DNA of 64,000 bases from Primula veris (Eukaryota > Streptophyta > Magnoliopsida > Ericales > Primulaceae): assembly GCA_963682055.1 (NCBI GenBank), contig OY821751.1:3472001-3536000 (forward strand). The letters run 5' to 3'. Under the pieces are notes generated by a model. It saw only the letters and a program-made list of their open reading frames with translations. It ran no database searches and was not told the origin of the DNA. The position numbers and the translations under genes were made by a program. This document shows, in pieces, positions 12,386 to 24,210 of the stretch (position 1 is the first letter of the stretch; the number at the start of each line of letters is the position of its first letter).

Positions 12386-13180
12386 ATTAGACGCTCTAAA
12401 TCTGCTTTAATCTAGAAAAATCATAAAGCAATAAGTTCGCCGAAATCTCTTTCAACTAAATAAGCATAAATTATGCATACAGTATGAAAAGTATACGTAC
12501 TAATTTGTGTTTAGGTCAATATATAAATCACAACATAAATAGAATATGACTCATTAGAGTTCACAATCTTGTTAGATATTTGGAAAAAAAATTCATATGA
12601 AAAACGATTAAATAACAAAGGAAATATTGTCTATAAGACATAAAATTAATTGACTTAATTAGGCACCAATATCTACAACTACAAAATAAAATAAAAATAC
12701 AATCAACTAAACAAGTATATATTCATCATATACGTGATCTATTGGAAAATAATAAAAATTTATTAGAAAACAATGCTAAGGGCTGGACCACTTTCATGGA
12801 GAAATAACAAAATTGAGCTAAATTAATTACAAAAACTAACAAATTCAGAGAAAAACTAACGAAAATATAAATGAATAAAAACTACAATCAACTAATCTAA
12901 TAAAAATTTAACAAATTTCATCAAATGATAATAATTTTATAGACCGGTAATACATAAGCTATATCGTTTTTACAAATAACCAAATACTAATTAATTGACC
13001 ACAATTTGAGCTCATAAAATTATGAATATATGAGCACCAATAAACAACCAACTTGATTACAGATGATCGAGTTAAATTACATACCAATTAGAGATAATTA
13101 ACTTTGATTACGAATATATAAGCAATAGTTCACTTGATTTTAAGTTAGGGTTTGAATTACATACCGATTAGAGATGATTG

Positions 13181-14300
13181 AGCTGCGAGATTCGATCGAG
13201 TTCGGAGGAGAGAGAATAGGTGATCTTCTTTGAGTTCGGTCAATATTCGATCGCAGCGTGTGGAGCTGCGAGATTCGATCGAGTTCGGAGGAGAGAGAAT
13301 AGGTGATCTTCTTTGAGTTCGGTCAATATTCGATCGCAGCGTGTGGAGCTGCGAGATTCGATCGAGTTCGGAGGAGAGAGAATAGGTGATCTTCTTTGAG
13401 TTCGGTCAATATTCGATCGCAGCGTGTGGAGCTGCGAGATTCGATCGAGTTCGGAGGAGAGAGAATAGGTGATCTTCTTTGAGTTCGGTCAATATTCGAT
13501 CGCAGCGTGTGGAGCTGCGAGATTCGATCGAGTTCGGAGGAGAGAGAATAGGTGATCTTCTTTGAGTTCGGTCAATATTCGATCGCAGCGTGTGGAGCTG
13601 CGAGATTCGATCGAGTTCGGAGGAGAGAGAATAGGTGATCTTCTTTGAGTTCGGTCAATATTCGATTGCAGCGTGTGGAGCTGCGAGATTCGATCGAGTT
13701 CGGAGGAGAGAGAATAGGTGATCTTCTTTGAGTTCGGTCAATATTCGATCGCAGCGTGTGGAGCTGCGAGATTCGATCGAGTTCGGAGGAGAGAGAATAG
13801 GTGATCTTCTTTGAGTTCGGTCAATATTCGATCGCAGCGTGTGGAGCTGCGAGATTCGATCGAGTTCGGAGGAGGGAGAATAGGTGATCTTCTTTGAGTT
13901 CGGTCAATATTCGATCGCAGCGTGTGGAGCTGCGAGATTCGATCGAGTTCGGAGGAGAGAGAATAGGTGATCTTCTTTGAGTTCGGTCAATATTCGATTG
14001 CAGCGTGTGGAGCTGCGAGATTCGATCGAGTTCGGAGGAGAGAGAATAGGTGATCTTCTTTGAGTTCGGTCAATATTCGATCGCAGCGTGTGGAGCTGCG
14101 AGATTCGATCGAGTTCGGAGGAGAGAGAATAGGTGATCTTCTTTGAGTTCGGTCAATATTCGATCGCAGCGTGTGGAGCTGCGAGATTCGATCGAGTTCG
14201 GAGGAGGGAGAATAGGTGATCTTCTTTGAGTTCGGTCAATATTCGATCGCAGCGTGTGGAGCTGCGAGATTCGATCGAGTTCGGAGGAGAGAGAATAGGT
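13181..14300. repeat. 83-bp tandem repeat array, 13.5 copies
   Basis: Units of exactly 83 bp, each starting AGCTGCGAGATTCGATCGAG, run from 13181 to about 14300 with almost no divergence. Two variants mark position: CGATTGCAG in units 6 and 10, GAGGGAG in units 9 and 13. Each pair is 332 bp (4 units) apart, so units 6-9 were copied as a block to make 10-13. Across every unit border TCGCAGC and GCTGCGA can pair round a 7-base loop. The array lies about 0.8 kb upstream of the transposase start, inside the CACTA element. Confidence 0.95.
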
Positions 14301-14754
14301 CAATATTCTGTGAAAAACAATAATATTCTGTGAGAAACAGTAATATTCTGTGAAAAATTATTTAGGTAATATGTCTATAATGAATACTGGTGAAGAAATA
14401 GGTCAATAACTATTTTGCAAATGTAGTTTTTATTCGTAATGAATAATGAATACGGCAGTGAGCATATAATATTTTCTTCCCAAGTCGTGTTGGTCCAAAT
14501 GTACAATAGTGACAACAAATATTTTAATTTAAAATATTATAATAAAATATGTTATTTATATTTCATGTTATTCATTTTTTATTAAATTAAAAAAACTGTT
14601 GTATTAAAAGGTGAGAAAGTTAATCTTCTACGCAAAATCGTACATAAAGACCAATAAAACTATACGCGGCTGGTCACCAACAATTATGACTTAGCCGTCA
14701 AACATCTATTAAAAACTTATCTCTATGACAATTAACAATTAACAATTAAATATA

Positions 14755-14911
14755 CTGATAATTAATGACGAAAATAAATTTCTCAATTTCTCGTCACTAT
14801 CTCGATTATTTTTTAACTAGTGACGTTTAATATTTTTTTCGTCACTAAAAATAGATACATTTAGTGAGAATATAAAAAAATTCGTCACTAAACACCATAA
14901 TTCTTGTAGTA
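14755..14911. repeat. CACTA right subterminal repeat region
   Basis: Repeated TCGTCACT/AGTGACGA units and the right terminal inverted repeat, matching the left end at 6069-6300. Confidence 0.75.
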
Positions 14912-15000
14912 TATATATAAGATCAAGAAAAGTAGTAAGAATAAGAAAAGCAGAGGATCGCCTTCGAACTCTTCAGGTAAAGGCTCGCACCCATCTCGCA

Positions 15001-17836
15001 ATGGTTAAAATCACTTGTTGGAACATTCGAGGAATTAATAGCCTCGGAAAAAAAAAAAGTGTGTAATTTGGTCGCTTTATATAATTTTAGTTGTATTGGG
15101 TTAATTGAAACTAAGTTGACTAATTCGAATAAAGATAGGTTATGTAGTCGTTTGTTGCCTAGTTGGAATTTTATTGATAATTTTTCTTGTGCTCCTAACG
15201 GAAGAATTCTTGTTGGTTGGGATCCCATGTTATGGGACCTTGTTGTTTTTAGCATTACGGCTCAAGAAATTTCGTTCCGTCTTACGTCCCGTAGTAGCCC
15301 TGTTGTTGCATATTTGTCCTTTGTCTATGGATTTAACACCGCGCCTGAAAGAAGGACGCTATGGAGTGATCTCCTTACTGTTGCATCTTCTTTTTATAAT
15401 TTGCCTTGGTGTGTATTCGGGGTTTTTAACCCCCTCCGAAAACCGAGTGACAATAGAGGAGGCAACAATATATGGGGACCTGAACAATATGAGTTTCCTA
15501 AGTTTATTAATGATGCGGTCTTGATGATTTGAGATCTAGAGGCCTTTTCTTTACATGGTGTAATAATAACCCCCCTAGCGTCTATATTTCGTAAGCTTGA
15601 TAGAGCTCTCGTGAATGATGTTTGGCTTTCTTTGTTCACCGATTCTGATGCAGAGTTTACACCTTGTGGTATTTCGGATCATTTTGCCATCATTATCAAA
15701 ATAGCTTCGAATTTTGTTAGTGGTCCGAAACCGTTTAAGTTATTTAACCATTGGGGTTCTTACGATGAGTTTTTGCCGTTAGTCGTCCAAGCTTGGGCTA
15801 CTCCTTTTACAGGAACTAAAATGTTTGTTATTTATAAATGCCTTTTTATTGTGAAACAAGAGCTTCGGAAACTAGTGAAACGTAAGAGATTTATTGATAA
15901 ACGTATCTTAACTGAAGCTCGTAAACGACTCTATGATCTACAAAGTGGCCTAGACGTGAGTGGAGACCCTCTTTTATATTCGGAAATTAGGGGAGTTAAG
16001 GATCGTATAGTTGAAGCCTTAAGGAGGAAGGAAAGTGAATCTCGCCAAAAGAGTCACATTCAATGGCTTGAAGAAGGAGATCGTAATACGGGCTATTTTT
16101 TTTAAGACCATTAACAAGCGTAATAATCGGAATTGGATATCATCGATTGTGTGTGATGATGGATCGACTATAGTTAACCCGAAAGATATCCAAAACGCTT
16201 TTATTGAACACGTTACCAACACCCTTCGTTTTGCGGACCATCCGCAACCCCGACAACCCTCCCCTCTACCTGCTGTATCACTCCAGCAACCTTTGGCAGG
16301 GGCTACTGTCGGAGGCAGTTTTTACACAACAACAGTGGGTTTCATCCTCGCCGACTTTGTTTCACCGGTTATTTCCGATTCTATGGTGTCTGGTCATATA
16401 TCCCCTGTTACCGAGTTAGAAATACGTGACTCTTTCCTCCATCTCCACCCTAACAAAGCTCCGGGTCCATATGGTTTTAATGGTACATTTTTCAAGCTTT
16501 CGTGGAATATTTCGGGAGGTTTCGAGGTGCCAAAGGCTTGCGCAAAGGTGACCCGTTGTCTTCCCATATTTTTGTGATTTGTATGAACCTTCTTTCATTA
16601 ATTCTTAAAAAAATTATGTTAGATAGAGGCTTTAAATACCATTAGATATAAAGAGCAACAAATCACCCATATTTGCTATGCCGATGATCTTATGATTTTC
16701 TCGAAAGCTAATGTTAATTCGGCTAATATATTGAAGAAGGCTCTAGATACTTTTTGGGAATTCTCGGGGTTAACTCCTAACCCGGATAAAGGCCACGTCT
16801 TCATCGCCGGAGTTGATCGATCCTGTTACCCGTGGCAATATCATCGGGTTGTTTGGCTTCGTCGAGGGGTTTTTACCTATCACGTACCTCGGAGTCCCTC
16901 TTTTAACGTCTTCTCTCTCCTCTGGTGATTGTGCTTCCTTAGTCGGGTTTCTTCTTACACGGGTAAGCTTCTAGCCCATGCCGGTAGACTTCAACTAATT
17001 AGATCCGTCCTTTTAGCGATGCAATCTTATTGGTGTCTCATTTTATTCTTCCGGTAAAAGTTATAGACGACGTTGAAGCTATAATTCAACGGTTTTTTTG
17101 GAGTGGTCCGGATCTTAAGCGATTTGGGGATAAGTTTGCTTGGTCTAATGTTACTCTTCCGTTTTTGGAAGGTGGTCTAAATATTAAAAAGTTGAAGGAA
17201 GGGAATAAAGATTTAATGGGTAAAAACATTTGGGTTTTATTGTGTCCGGATATCGTTTCTTTTTGTAAGAGATGGGCCGTGACTCACCTTATTCAAGGCG
17301 GAGATTTTTATTCTATGTCCATTCCTTCAAGGTGCTCGTGGACATGGCGTAAACTTTTGCAATTAATAGAGACTTTTCGAGACCACTTTTATGTTGTCGG
17401 TGGTAATGCTTGGTGCCCGTAGCCCACCGTCGGTTACACGGCTAAATCGGCATATAGAGCTATTCGGATCAGTAAACCGATAAAGCGTTGGACTCGGTTT
17501 GTTTGGACTCGTAATGTTCCCCCAAGATGTCGCTTTATCTTTTGGCTAACTTGTCTAAACCGTCTCTCTACTCTTGATCGTCTACAAAGAACGAGGTTGG
17601 TACAAGTGAACCGATGCGAGCTTTGTTATCATCATTCCGAGATAAGAGACTACCTCTTCTTTGAGTGTTCTTTCTCTCGGCGTATTTGGCGTATTATCCT
17701 ATCAAAATCCGGTTTGGTAGAGCATAATGGACCTTGGAGTTTTTTGGTAAAATGGGCTAACCCTCACCTCAAAGGAAGAACGGTGTCTGGCTCTTTAATT
17801 GGTATCATTATCGCTTCTACGGTCTATTGTATATGA
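15001..17836 (+). pseudogene. LINE ORF2 (endonuclease / reverse transcriptase), broken
   Basis: ORF2 starts at 15001 (MVKITCWNIRGINSLGKKK) and is frameshifted at once in an A-run at 15049-15058. The endonuclease follows (LIETKL; SDH in GISDHFAI near 15675), but the usual GDFN motif reads GVFN, with Val at 15422-15424. In the reverse transcriptase, NKAPGPYGFNG (about 16452) and KGDPLSSHIFV (about 16535) are only about 80 bp apart, so the palm section with the first catalytic Asp is deleted. YADDLMIF is kept at 16677-16700. A zf-RVT region (17420-17836) closes the frame. Several frameshifts and stops add to this. ORF2 would normally nick target DNA and copy the element RNA. Confidence 0.85.
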
Positions 17837-18101
17837 CGTGAAAGTAATGCTAGATTGTATCGAGAAATTAAATCCACTTCCGGAAATATTATCAAGGAGA
17901 TTGGGGTGTTTGTTACGAGTAGTTTGAATAAATTCAAAATTGTAAAAAATAATTCTTGAAATAAGTTTATTTGTAATGCTCGGAGGTTAGGTCCATCATT
18001 ACTTCGATGAGGCGCTTTGTTTCCTACGACTTCCTTGTTCCTTTCGGGAAACAATTCGCTTTATATACACGCTTAATCTCAAAAAAAAAAAAAAAAAAAA
18101 A

Positions 18102-18640
18102 CTTCTTAGCAATACGGTTCTATAAAGACTGTAAATAATTAATTTAAGGACTTGGAAGCAAAATTTTATTGTCAACTTCCAGGTTTCCTTTGATCGTTTA
18201 CTTGTCTGCATGAAAAATCAACTATCATGATTTCATTCTATTAATTCTAATAACAGAAAGGTGTGCGTGCACAATTTAATAGTGCAGATATAGATAACCT
18301 AACTTTGAAGCTTCCTTCTATTGTTCTTTTATTGAAAAAACAAACAAACTATCAAGATTCTTTTTTTTTACTTTTAATAACAGATAGAAGAGCATGCACA
18401 ATTAATTAATAGTGCTGGTTCAGACGATTGTTCTTCCAGTTTGCCTTTAATCATTAATTTTCCTGGATGAAAATCTATTATTTTGATATATTAATTATAC
18501 CAAGAGAAAGAAGAGGAGGAGCATGACACAATTTAATAGTGCTGTATATATAAAGAAATGCACATTCCAAGAGTTACGTAGATTATCCTACTTTTAAGTT
18601 TCCTTTTAAATTTTATTTAATTTTGCTCTGGGTAATTACA
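18102..18640 (+). repeat. CYP76 upstream module, copy 1
   Basis: The 5' flank of the CYP76 gene. It holds three degenerate units of about 120 bp, each with a CATGCACAATTTAATAGTGC-like core followed by a TAGAT-ATCCTACTTT-AGTTTCCTTTT-like stretch. The same module recurs before the CYP76 pseudogene (41049-41480) and, inverted and doubled, at 24211-25050. It contains no gene. Confidence 0.75.
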
Positions 18641-19613
18641 TAATTTTTTATTTTGAATGGTCTTGCTTTCTGAATGAAAGGTTAAAATTAATTCAAATGA
18701 AAAAAAATTAAGATAATAAAAAAAATTAATAGTGCTTTACGAATGGTTTTGCTCTGAGTAAATATACAAACTAGTACAAAACAAAATTAAAAGGAATAAA
18801 TAGAATTCACTTGGAATTGTTTCGTTTCAAAAGGATTTGGCTATATGGGGTGACGAATACCTTACTACAAAAAAAAATACTCAAATACCGACGTGATTAG
18901 TTACGGTATTTTTTGTTACGAGCTTATTAGCGACGGTTTTTGTGACGGTTTTGTGACAATTTAGTCAATTTGTGACGGTTTTGTGACAGTTTAGTCAATT
19001 TGTGACAGGCTTGTGACAACTTTTGACTCTCACTAAATCAAACATTATTTTGTAATGACTATTTGTACACATTTCTTATACTCTTTCATACGTTGTGAGA
19101 AAAAAATGTTTCACTAGCGTTTTTGTTAATTTTCACTAATTCTATGATGGTTTCACGATAAGAGCATCCACATTGACCTCATCCAAAAATGGATTTTTAT
19201 TAATAGTACTTCGGTCTTGCCTTCAGCTTTATGGTTTCACGATTCTGCTTGTCACATAAAAATAGAAAAACTTCAGCATCTTGTAGTTAGAAGTTCATAG
19301 AAAACTAGGAACGTTGTTACTGATCTATATTTTCCATATAGATCAGGAGTAAATTAATTTTCACCCTTGTTCCACTCCTATAACACTTCACACCATATCA
19401 TTTTTTACTAAAATATAATATTAGTGAATTTGTTTCAAGCGCAAACGGATTTTATTTGATTTCATTTACATTCTGCCATAGTGTGGGATGAAATCTTAAT
19501 ATATGGTATTAATCTACATGTCATGAGTTTGTTATTATTATACTTAATACCTTATTTTTAATTATAAAAAAAAAAAAGACTTGTTTTTCAGACAGCTATA
19601 ACGAGTTGTTATC
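18641..19613. other. Intergenic, with CACTA/MITE-like remnant at 18864-19020
   Basis: At 18864 a CTACAAAAAAAAA start like a CACTA terminus precedes a short tandem of GTGACGGTTTTGTGACA and TTTAGTCAATT units (about 18940-19015). No matching right end was found, so this is probably a truncated non-autonomous element. The rest is AT-rich with no gene seen. Confidence 0.45.
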
Positions 19614-19620
19614 TATAAAA
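19614..19620 (+). promoter_or_regulatory. TATA box of the CYP76 gene
   Basis: TATAAAA, 78 bp before the start codon. The same box with similar spacing is kept in front of the CYP76 pseudogene (41668). Confidence 0.6.
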
Positions 19621-19697
19621 GCCAAAAGCTTCTTTATGTGTTCTCCCACACACAAAAAAAGTGTTCTTGAATAGGTAATTAGTATACACCAAACACA

Positions 19698-21586
19698 ATG
19701 TTTTTGTATGCAAGTCTGCTCCCATATCTCCTTCTTGTAATCATCCCTATCTTTATAGCTTTTGTACTAAAATCAAGCATCAAAACACAAAAACAGCTCC
19801 CACCTGGTCCATGGGGACTCCCTATAATAGGTAACCTTCTAAAAGTAGGAAACAAACCTCACAAGTTCTTTACCAATTTAGCCACAACATATGGTCCTAT
19901 CATGTCTCTAAACATAGGCCAAATCACAACAATAGTCATCTCCTCGTCAACCGTAGCTAGAGAAGCCCTTCAAATACAACACCACGCCTTCTCTGACCGC
20001 CACATTCCTGATGCCATACACACTAAAGACCATTTCAAGAACTCGTTGATTTGGATTCCTGCGACGGACCACTGGCGCACCCTTCGTAAGAATTTCACTC
20101 TCCTTATATCGGTGAACCACAAGGTTGGGCCCTCCAATCAGCACTTGCGTCGGGAAATGGTGAACCAACTCGTGGCCTATGTGAACAAGCATTGCGAAAA
20201 GAATGAGGCCGTGGATATAGGCCGAGCAACATACACGACATCCTTGAATTTCTTATCGAACGCAGTATTTTCTGTGGATTTGGCTAACCCAAGTGAGGAT
20301 AAGTCAACAGAATTTGTAGATTTAATTTTGCATATTCTGAAGGAAGTTGGAACTCCCAACATGGTAGATTACTTTCCTCTACTTAGAAAGTTCGACCCGC
20401 AACGCATAAAGCATCGTATGACCTCCCCCTATGTGAAGTTGACCAAAATTTTCCGTACCTTGATCGACGAAAGGCTGGAGCTAAGGAGATCAACGAAGAT
20501 CAACCGTGAGGATGATGGGCTAGATATATTGCTCAATAACAGTGAAGGAAACAACAACGAGATTGACATCACTCTTAACTTGGAGTGCCTGCTCGTGGTA
20601 CCTTCTTCATCATAATACTAGCTTTAGTTATTCATTCTAGATCACGTTTCTCCGATTTTTTTAAAAAGAAATATCATTTAGGTATAATCATTAAATCACT
20701 TGAATTTCTTGGCAACACTCAAAAGGCTAATCTGTCTTTCCATAGACCCGCATATATTGCAATAGGTATAAGGTACTATTGTTATAATTTTGGGCTAGAC
20801 TCCGAACGACACCCTTTGTTGGTTTCGAATACCGTCTATCTTCTTGACTAAAACCATATACTACAAAATTTATTTAACTGAAATGAAATAAATGTTACCT
20901 TTTCTTGCCTTATTGGTAAATGTTTGTTTCTAGATAAAACATATTTGCTAATTTTTCTTCTTAACACTTTGTTGATATAGGACATCTTTGTAGCTGGGAC
21001 AGACACAACATCAATTGCGATAGAATGGGCAATGGCAGAATTGTTGAACAATCCTGTGATATTAAAACAAGCTCAAGTGGAACTTGAGCAAGCCATTGGC
21101 AAAGGAAAACAGGTACAAGAAGAGGATCTTGCCAATCTTCCTTACTTGGGAGCAATCGTGAAAGAAACATTGAGATTACACCCGTCCGTTGCTATTTTTC
21201 CTCGCATCCTTGAGACAGATGTTGAAATTTCTGGATACAAGGTCCCAAACGCAGCACAAGTATTGTTTAATGTTTGGGCTATTAATCGTGACCCAAAAAT
21301 GTGGGAGAACCCAATGTTGTATCACCCCGAACGGTTTTTGAATTCAAATATCAATGCTAGAGCACGGGATCCTGAGTATTTAACTTTTGGTGTTGGAAAG
21401 AGGAATTGTATTGGGATGTCAATGGCAATGAAGGTCATTCCGATTGTGGTGGGATCGCTCATTAACGTGTTTGATTGGAAAATTGAGGGTGGAATTGCAC
21501 CTGGGGAATTAGACATGGATGATAAGTTTAATACGCCAACCTTGCAAAAAGCTCAACCTTTGCGTTTGGTTCCCGCTCGCTTTTAG
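19698..21586 (+). CDS. Cytochrome P450, CYP76 family, two exons
   Basis: Exon 1 is 19698-20597 and exon 2 is 20981-21586; the intron begins GTACCT and ends GATATAG, phase 0, just before the I-helix as usual in CYP76. The protein is 501 residues. It has an N-terminal membrane anchor (residues about 5-25), the LPPGPWGLPIIGN hinge, WRTLRK (helix C), the oxygen-binding AGTDTT motif at the start of exon 2, KETLR (ExxR), the HPERF motif, and the heme signature FGVGKRNCIG with its Cys ligand. All key residues are present, so it could be functional. P450s of this family oxidise terpenoids or related specialised metabolites at the endoplasmic reticulum; the substrate cannot be told. CIGMS after the heme Cys differs from the CPGLP common in the family. 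A truncated paralogue lies at 41754. Confidence 0.9.
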
Positions 21587-22665
21587 CAATGCATATATAT
21601 CTTGATGCGCACGCATGTTTGTGCCTGTGTATACGGTTGTGTGTCAGTTTGTGTGTGTTATATTGGGCACTCTATCTTGTACGAATGTCAAGGGTTTGTT
21701 TAGTCGTTGTTTCTACATTTAGCTTATTTTATTTGTTGATTACAAGATGTGGCCCCTTATATTATTATTATTTTCTTTGTTGTTTAGAAGATACATCCCC
21801 TTACTTTTGTCGTTTCTATTACAGCTTATATGTTTCTTCAAATGTTTGCTTTCATAGTGCAAGAAAGACTAGTAAATTTTTGTTGTTTCCGATATTTTTT
21901 TTGCAGATAAAATAATTGCCCGAGTATAATGTGTGAATTGTGACAAAGAAACTCTCTCTCTTCTTTCTCCTTATAGCCACTAGCCTTGTATATAGCACCT
22001 CTTATATCTTATTAATATTATAGATTATGATATGTATTAACAGATAAAGAAAAAATTATTATGAAAATTTTACACGACGGCGATATCTTGAAAAACCAGT
22101 GTTTTCGCGCTACGTTTCGCAAAATAACGTTATTTGGAAGAAAAAAACGCAACAATAAACCGTTATTTGGATGGAAAAGCGTTAAAATCGTGTTATTGAT
22201 ACCAAAAGCATAAAAAAAATGAAATATTGGACTGATAGCGTAAATAGCGAGTTTTTCTTTTTAAAAAAAACAGTAATATTCCTTAAGTTAAAACTACGCC
22301 GTTTCTTTCTAAATAAACCCTAACCCAATTAAAACCAAAACAGACTTTCACCCCCTATTATAAAAAAAAAAAAGACTTTCACTCCCTCTCAGCTTAAGTC
22401 GCCGACATCCATCACACCCCGACGTCCATCACACCCCGACGTCCACTTAACTGCTTAATTATGAAGGAGTCATGTTCTGCAGGTCAGTCTTTTTTCCTTC
22501 TTAATTAGGATTAACTAATAATATTCTGAATTTCGACTAGATGTTCGACTTTGAAAAAGCTTAATTGGTGATACTTTTTAGAATATTTTGAGTGCTTTTT
22601 TCACTTCACTAAGTTGGCTATGTGTTCTATGCTCTAAATAAACGATACAGAACTTGTTAGAGTAA
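21587..22665. other. CYP76 3' flank and intergenic sequence
   Basis: The first 300 bp (T-rich) are probably 3' UTR: the stretch about 21800-21870 is also retained behind the CYP76 pseudogene at 43190-43260. From about 22075 on there is unexplained sequence with repeated CGTTATTTGG-like motifs, and a doubled CATCACACCCCGACGTC at 22410-22443. No gene seen. Confidence 0.5.
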
Positions 22666-22914
22666 TTATCTCAAACACCACAGAGTATCATGCTTTTTTG
22701 GACTAATTGTCAAAGCCTCCTCAAGGTTTGCAATGGCATCTCTAATCATCTGTCTTGATTCGCTAACGCTTTGAAACTGTGCTAGCTCAAGCAATGCACC
22801 TCCCCACCTAGACAGGTTATCGGCATCGAGAGGGTCTTGGGAATAAGTGGTTTTAGCGGTCTTACGAGCATGCTCAAAGAATAATATTCTATCCAACTCG
22901 TTTTGCATCTCCAT
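22666..22914 (-). pseudogene. TOM20 first-exon fragment
   Basis: An 82-residue minus-strand frame starting at 22914 matches the N-terminus of plant TOM20, the mitochondrial outer-membrane import receptor: MEMQNELDRILFFEHARKTA, then DPLDADNLSRWGGALLELAQ, then EEALTISPKKHDTLWCL. It stops at once after that point, where full-length proteins of about 200 residues continue with the TPR-like region and a C-terminal membrane anchor. A CT-rich leader precedes the ATG (22915-22950). No further TOM20 exon is visible on the minus strand. It is either a captured gene piece or the stub of a degraded copy. The reading frame itself is clean. Confidence 0.75.
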
Positions 22915-23040
22915 CCCTATTTCGCTCTCTCTCTCTCTAACTTTGCTGGGTTTTAGGTATTTAGGAGAGATAAACGATTTAGGGTTTTATTAATCCATAT
23001 TGTTTTACCATTAAAAGTAATATGGATTAATATAACTAAT

Positions 23041-23346
23041 AAAGGCATAAATTTAATTCTGAATTTTCCGCTAATTATATTTTTGTCGATGATATTGACG
23101 ATGGTATTGAAAGGTCTAATCCTTATGATGAAACTAATCCGATATAACAATTGAGTTATAGTGGCAATTATGCTAATAGAATTGATGCTCAGAAGAAAGA
23201 ATCTACAATTATTAACGATAATGATGAGGACATTTTTTATGCAGCTAATAGTGATGATGGGGATAGCATCGATGAGTATAACCTAATGGCGAAGATGATG
23301 GTTTCGAAGACTAAATATGCCTGGTCTTACTTCTACTTTCCACTTT
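23041..23346 (+). pseudogene. Unrecognised acidic coding remnant
   Basis: One frame reads from about 23045 with a single in-frame stop at about 23144, then continues to 23346. The product is Asp/Asn/Tyr-rich (FVDDIDDGIERSNPYDETNP; NDNDEDIFYAANSDDGDSID). I do not recognise it; such acidic stretches occur in plant transposase proteins. No partner exons were found. Confidence 0.35.
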
Positions 23347-24210
23347 AGTACTTGTATTGGATAATATATTTGTGATTGTAATTTTGTTACATTGGATTAT
23401 TTATTTGCTTCGTTAAACGGCCAACACATCGTGTTGTTTTTAACCTTTTAAGTTTGTTAACATGATTAGTATAAATTGTATAAATATCTAGTACTATATT
23501 GCTATATATTTAGTCCAAAAAAAGTACATTGCAAAGCGCTATGTTGCTACAAACGCTTTTAGCGTATCTTTCGGAAAAAACGTTGTGCTAGCGATAACGT
23601 CATTTAAAATATTATGAAAAACCATATTATGTGAACAATTTAAGCATACGAACATGTTTACAGAGAATGAGCGTTATTTGGATAATGGGAAATCCGAAAC
23701 TTTGAAAATTTTAACCTATGTTAAGACACTTATAGATATTGAGTTGTGACAATAATGTTTTTTTTTAAGAAGACAATAATTTATGTGTGCAACCAATCTA
23801 CAATTAAACTCTGTACTATATTTTGATAATAACAAACGTGAGTTTTAATTATACAACAAATATCGTTATACTAAAATTTACAACTAGTTTATCATAGACC
23901 AATACATATTTATATAGATGCATATAAAGAGATTATCTACCAAGTAATCGACTGATAGACTTAAGTGTTACTCCTATATTGCTGAAGAAACGCAATGTAA
24001 CCGGTTATAGTGAATTAACTAATTACTTTATTTATCCGGTTATAATGGAATTAGCCGGTTATAGTCTACGGAAATGCGAAAAATAAGTGAATAAATCAAA
24101 GAACTATTTAACTGATACAATCAAGGTACATATCCTTCAAGAGCAGTCAGTATATTATTGATCATAAAGATTAATGAAGATAAAAATAAAATGATTAATC
24201 AAATTTTAAA
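23347..24210. other. AT-rich intergenic stretch
   Basis: No gene seen. Three copies of a CCGGTTATA motif lie at 24000-24062. Confidence 0.5.

Larger units (their letters stand above)
6069..14911 (-). mobile_element. En/Spm (CACTA) DNA transposon, non-autonomous
   Basis: Terminal inverted repeats are TACTACAAGAATT at 6069 and its complement ending at 14911; the next bases (TAGGTG against ATGGTG) also partly match. Both ends carry many copies of GTGACGA/TCGTCAC in both orientations, the usual subterminal transposase-binding arrangement. Two minus-strand genes lie inside: a transposase remnant (10280-12385) and a Ptta-type gene (7034-9981). The flanking triplets AAT and TAT match in two of three positions, so the 3-bp target duplication is decayed or the end is off by a base. 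The host LINE reads on across the insertion. The element cannot encode a complete transposase. Confidence 0.85.
3835..18101 (+). mobile_element. Dead LINE retrotransposon split by a CACTA element
   Basis: A plant L1-type element. An ORF1 with a CCHC knuckle lies at about 4368-6007. ORF2, with endonuclease, reverse transcriptase and zf-RVT regions, lies at 15001-17836, followed by a pure A run at 18081-18101. The 8.8-kb CACTA element at 6069-14911 sits in the last part of ORF1: the bases after it (14912-15000) continue a Lys/Ser-rich ORF1 tail that stops just before the ORF2 start. The 5' end is uncertain and set by a candidate 14-bp target duplication (3821-3834 against 18101-18114, one mismatch). 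ORF1 also carries a CCGAAA-rich segment and a foldback insertion. Frameshifts and deletions make it inactive. Confidence 0.75.

Noticed and set aside
13181..14300. CRISPR-like array
   Set aside because: The 83-bp units are contiguous with no unique spacers, and this is plant DNA; it is a tandem repeat inside a CACTA element.
22075..23640. A transposon carrying the TOM20 fragment
   Set aside because: Both sides have CGTTAT-type motifs, but I could not find matching terminal repeats or a target duplication.
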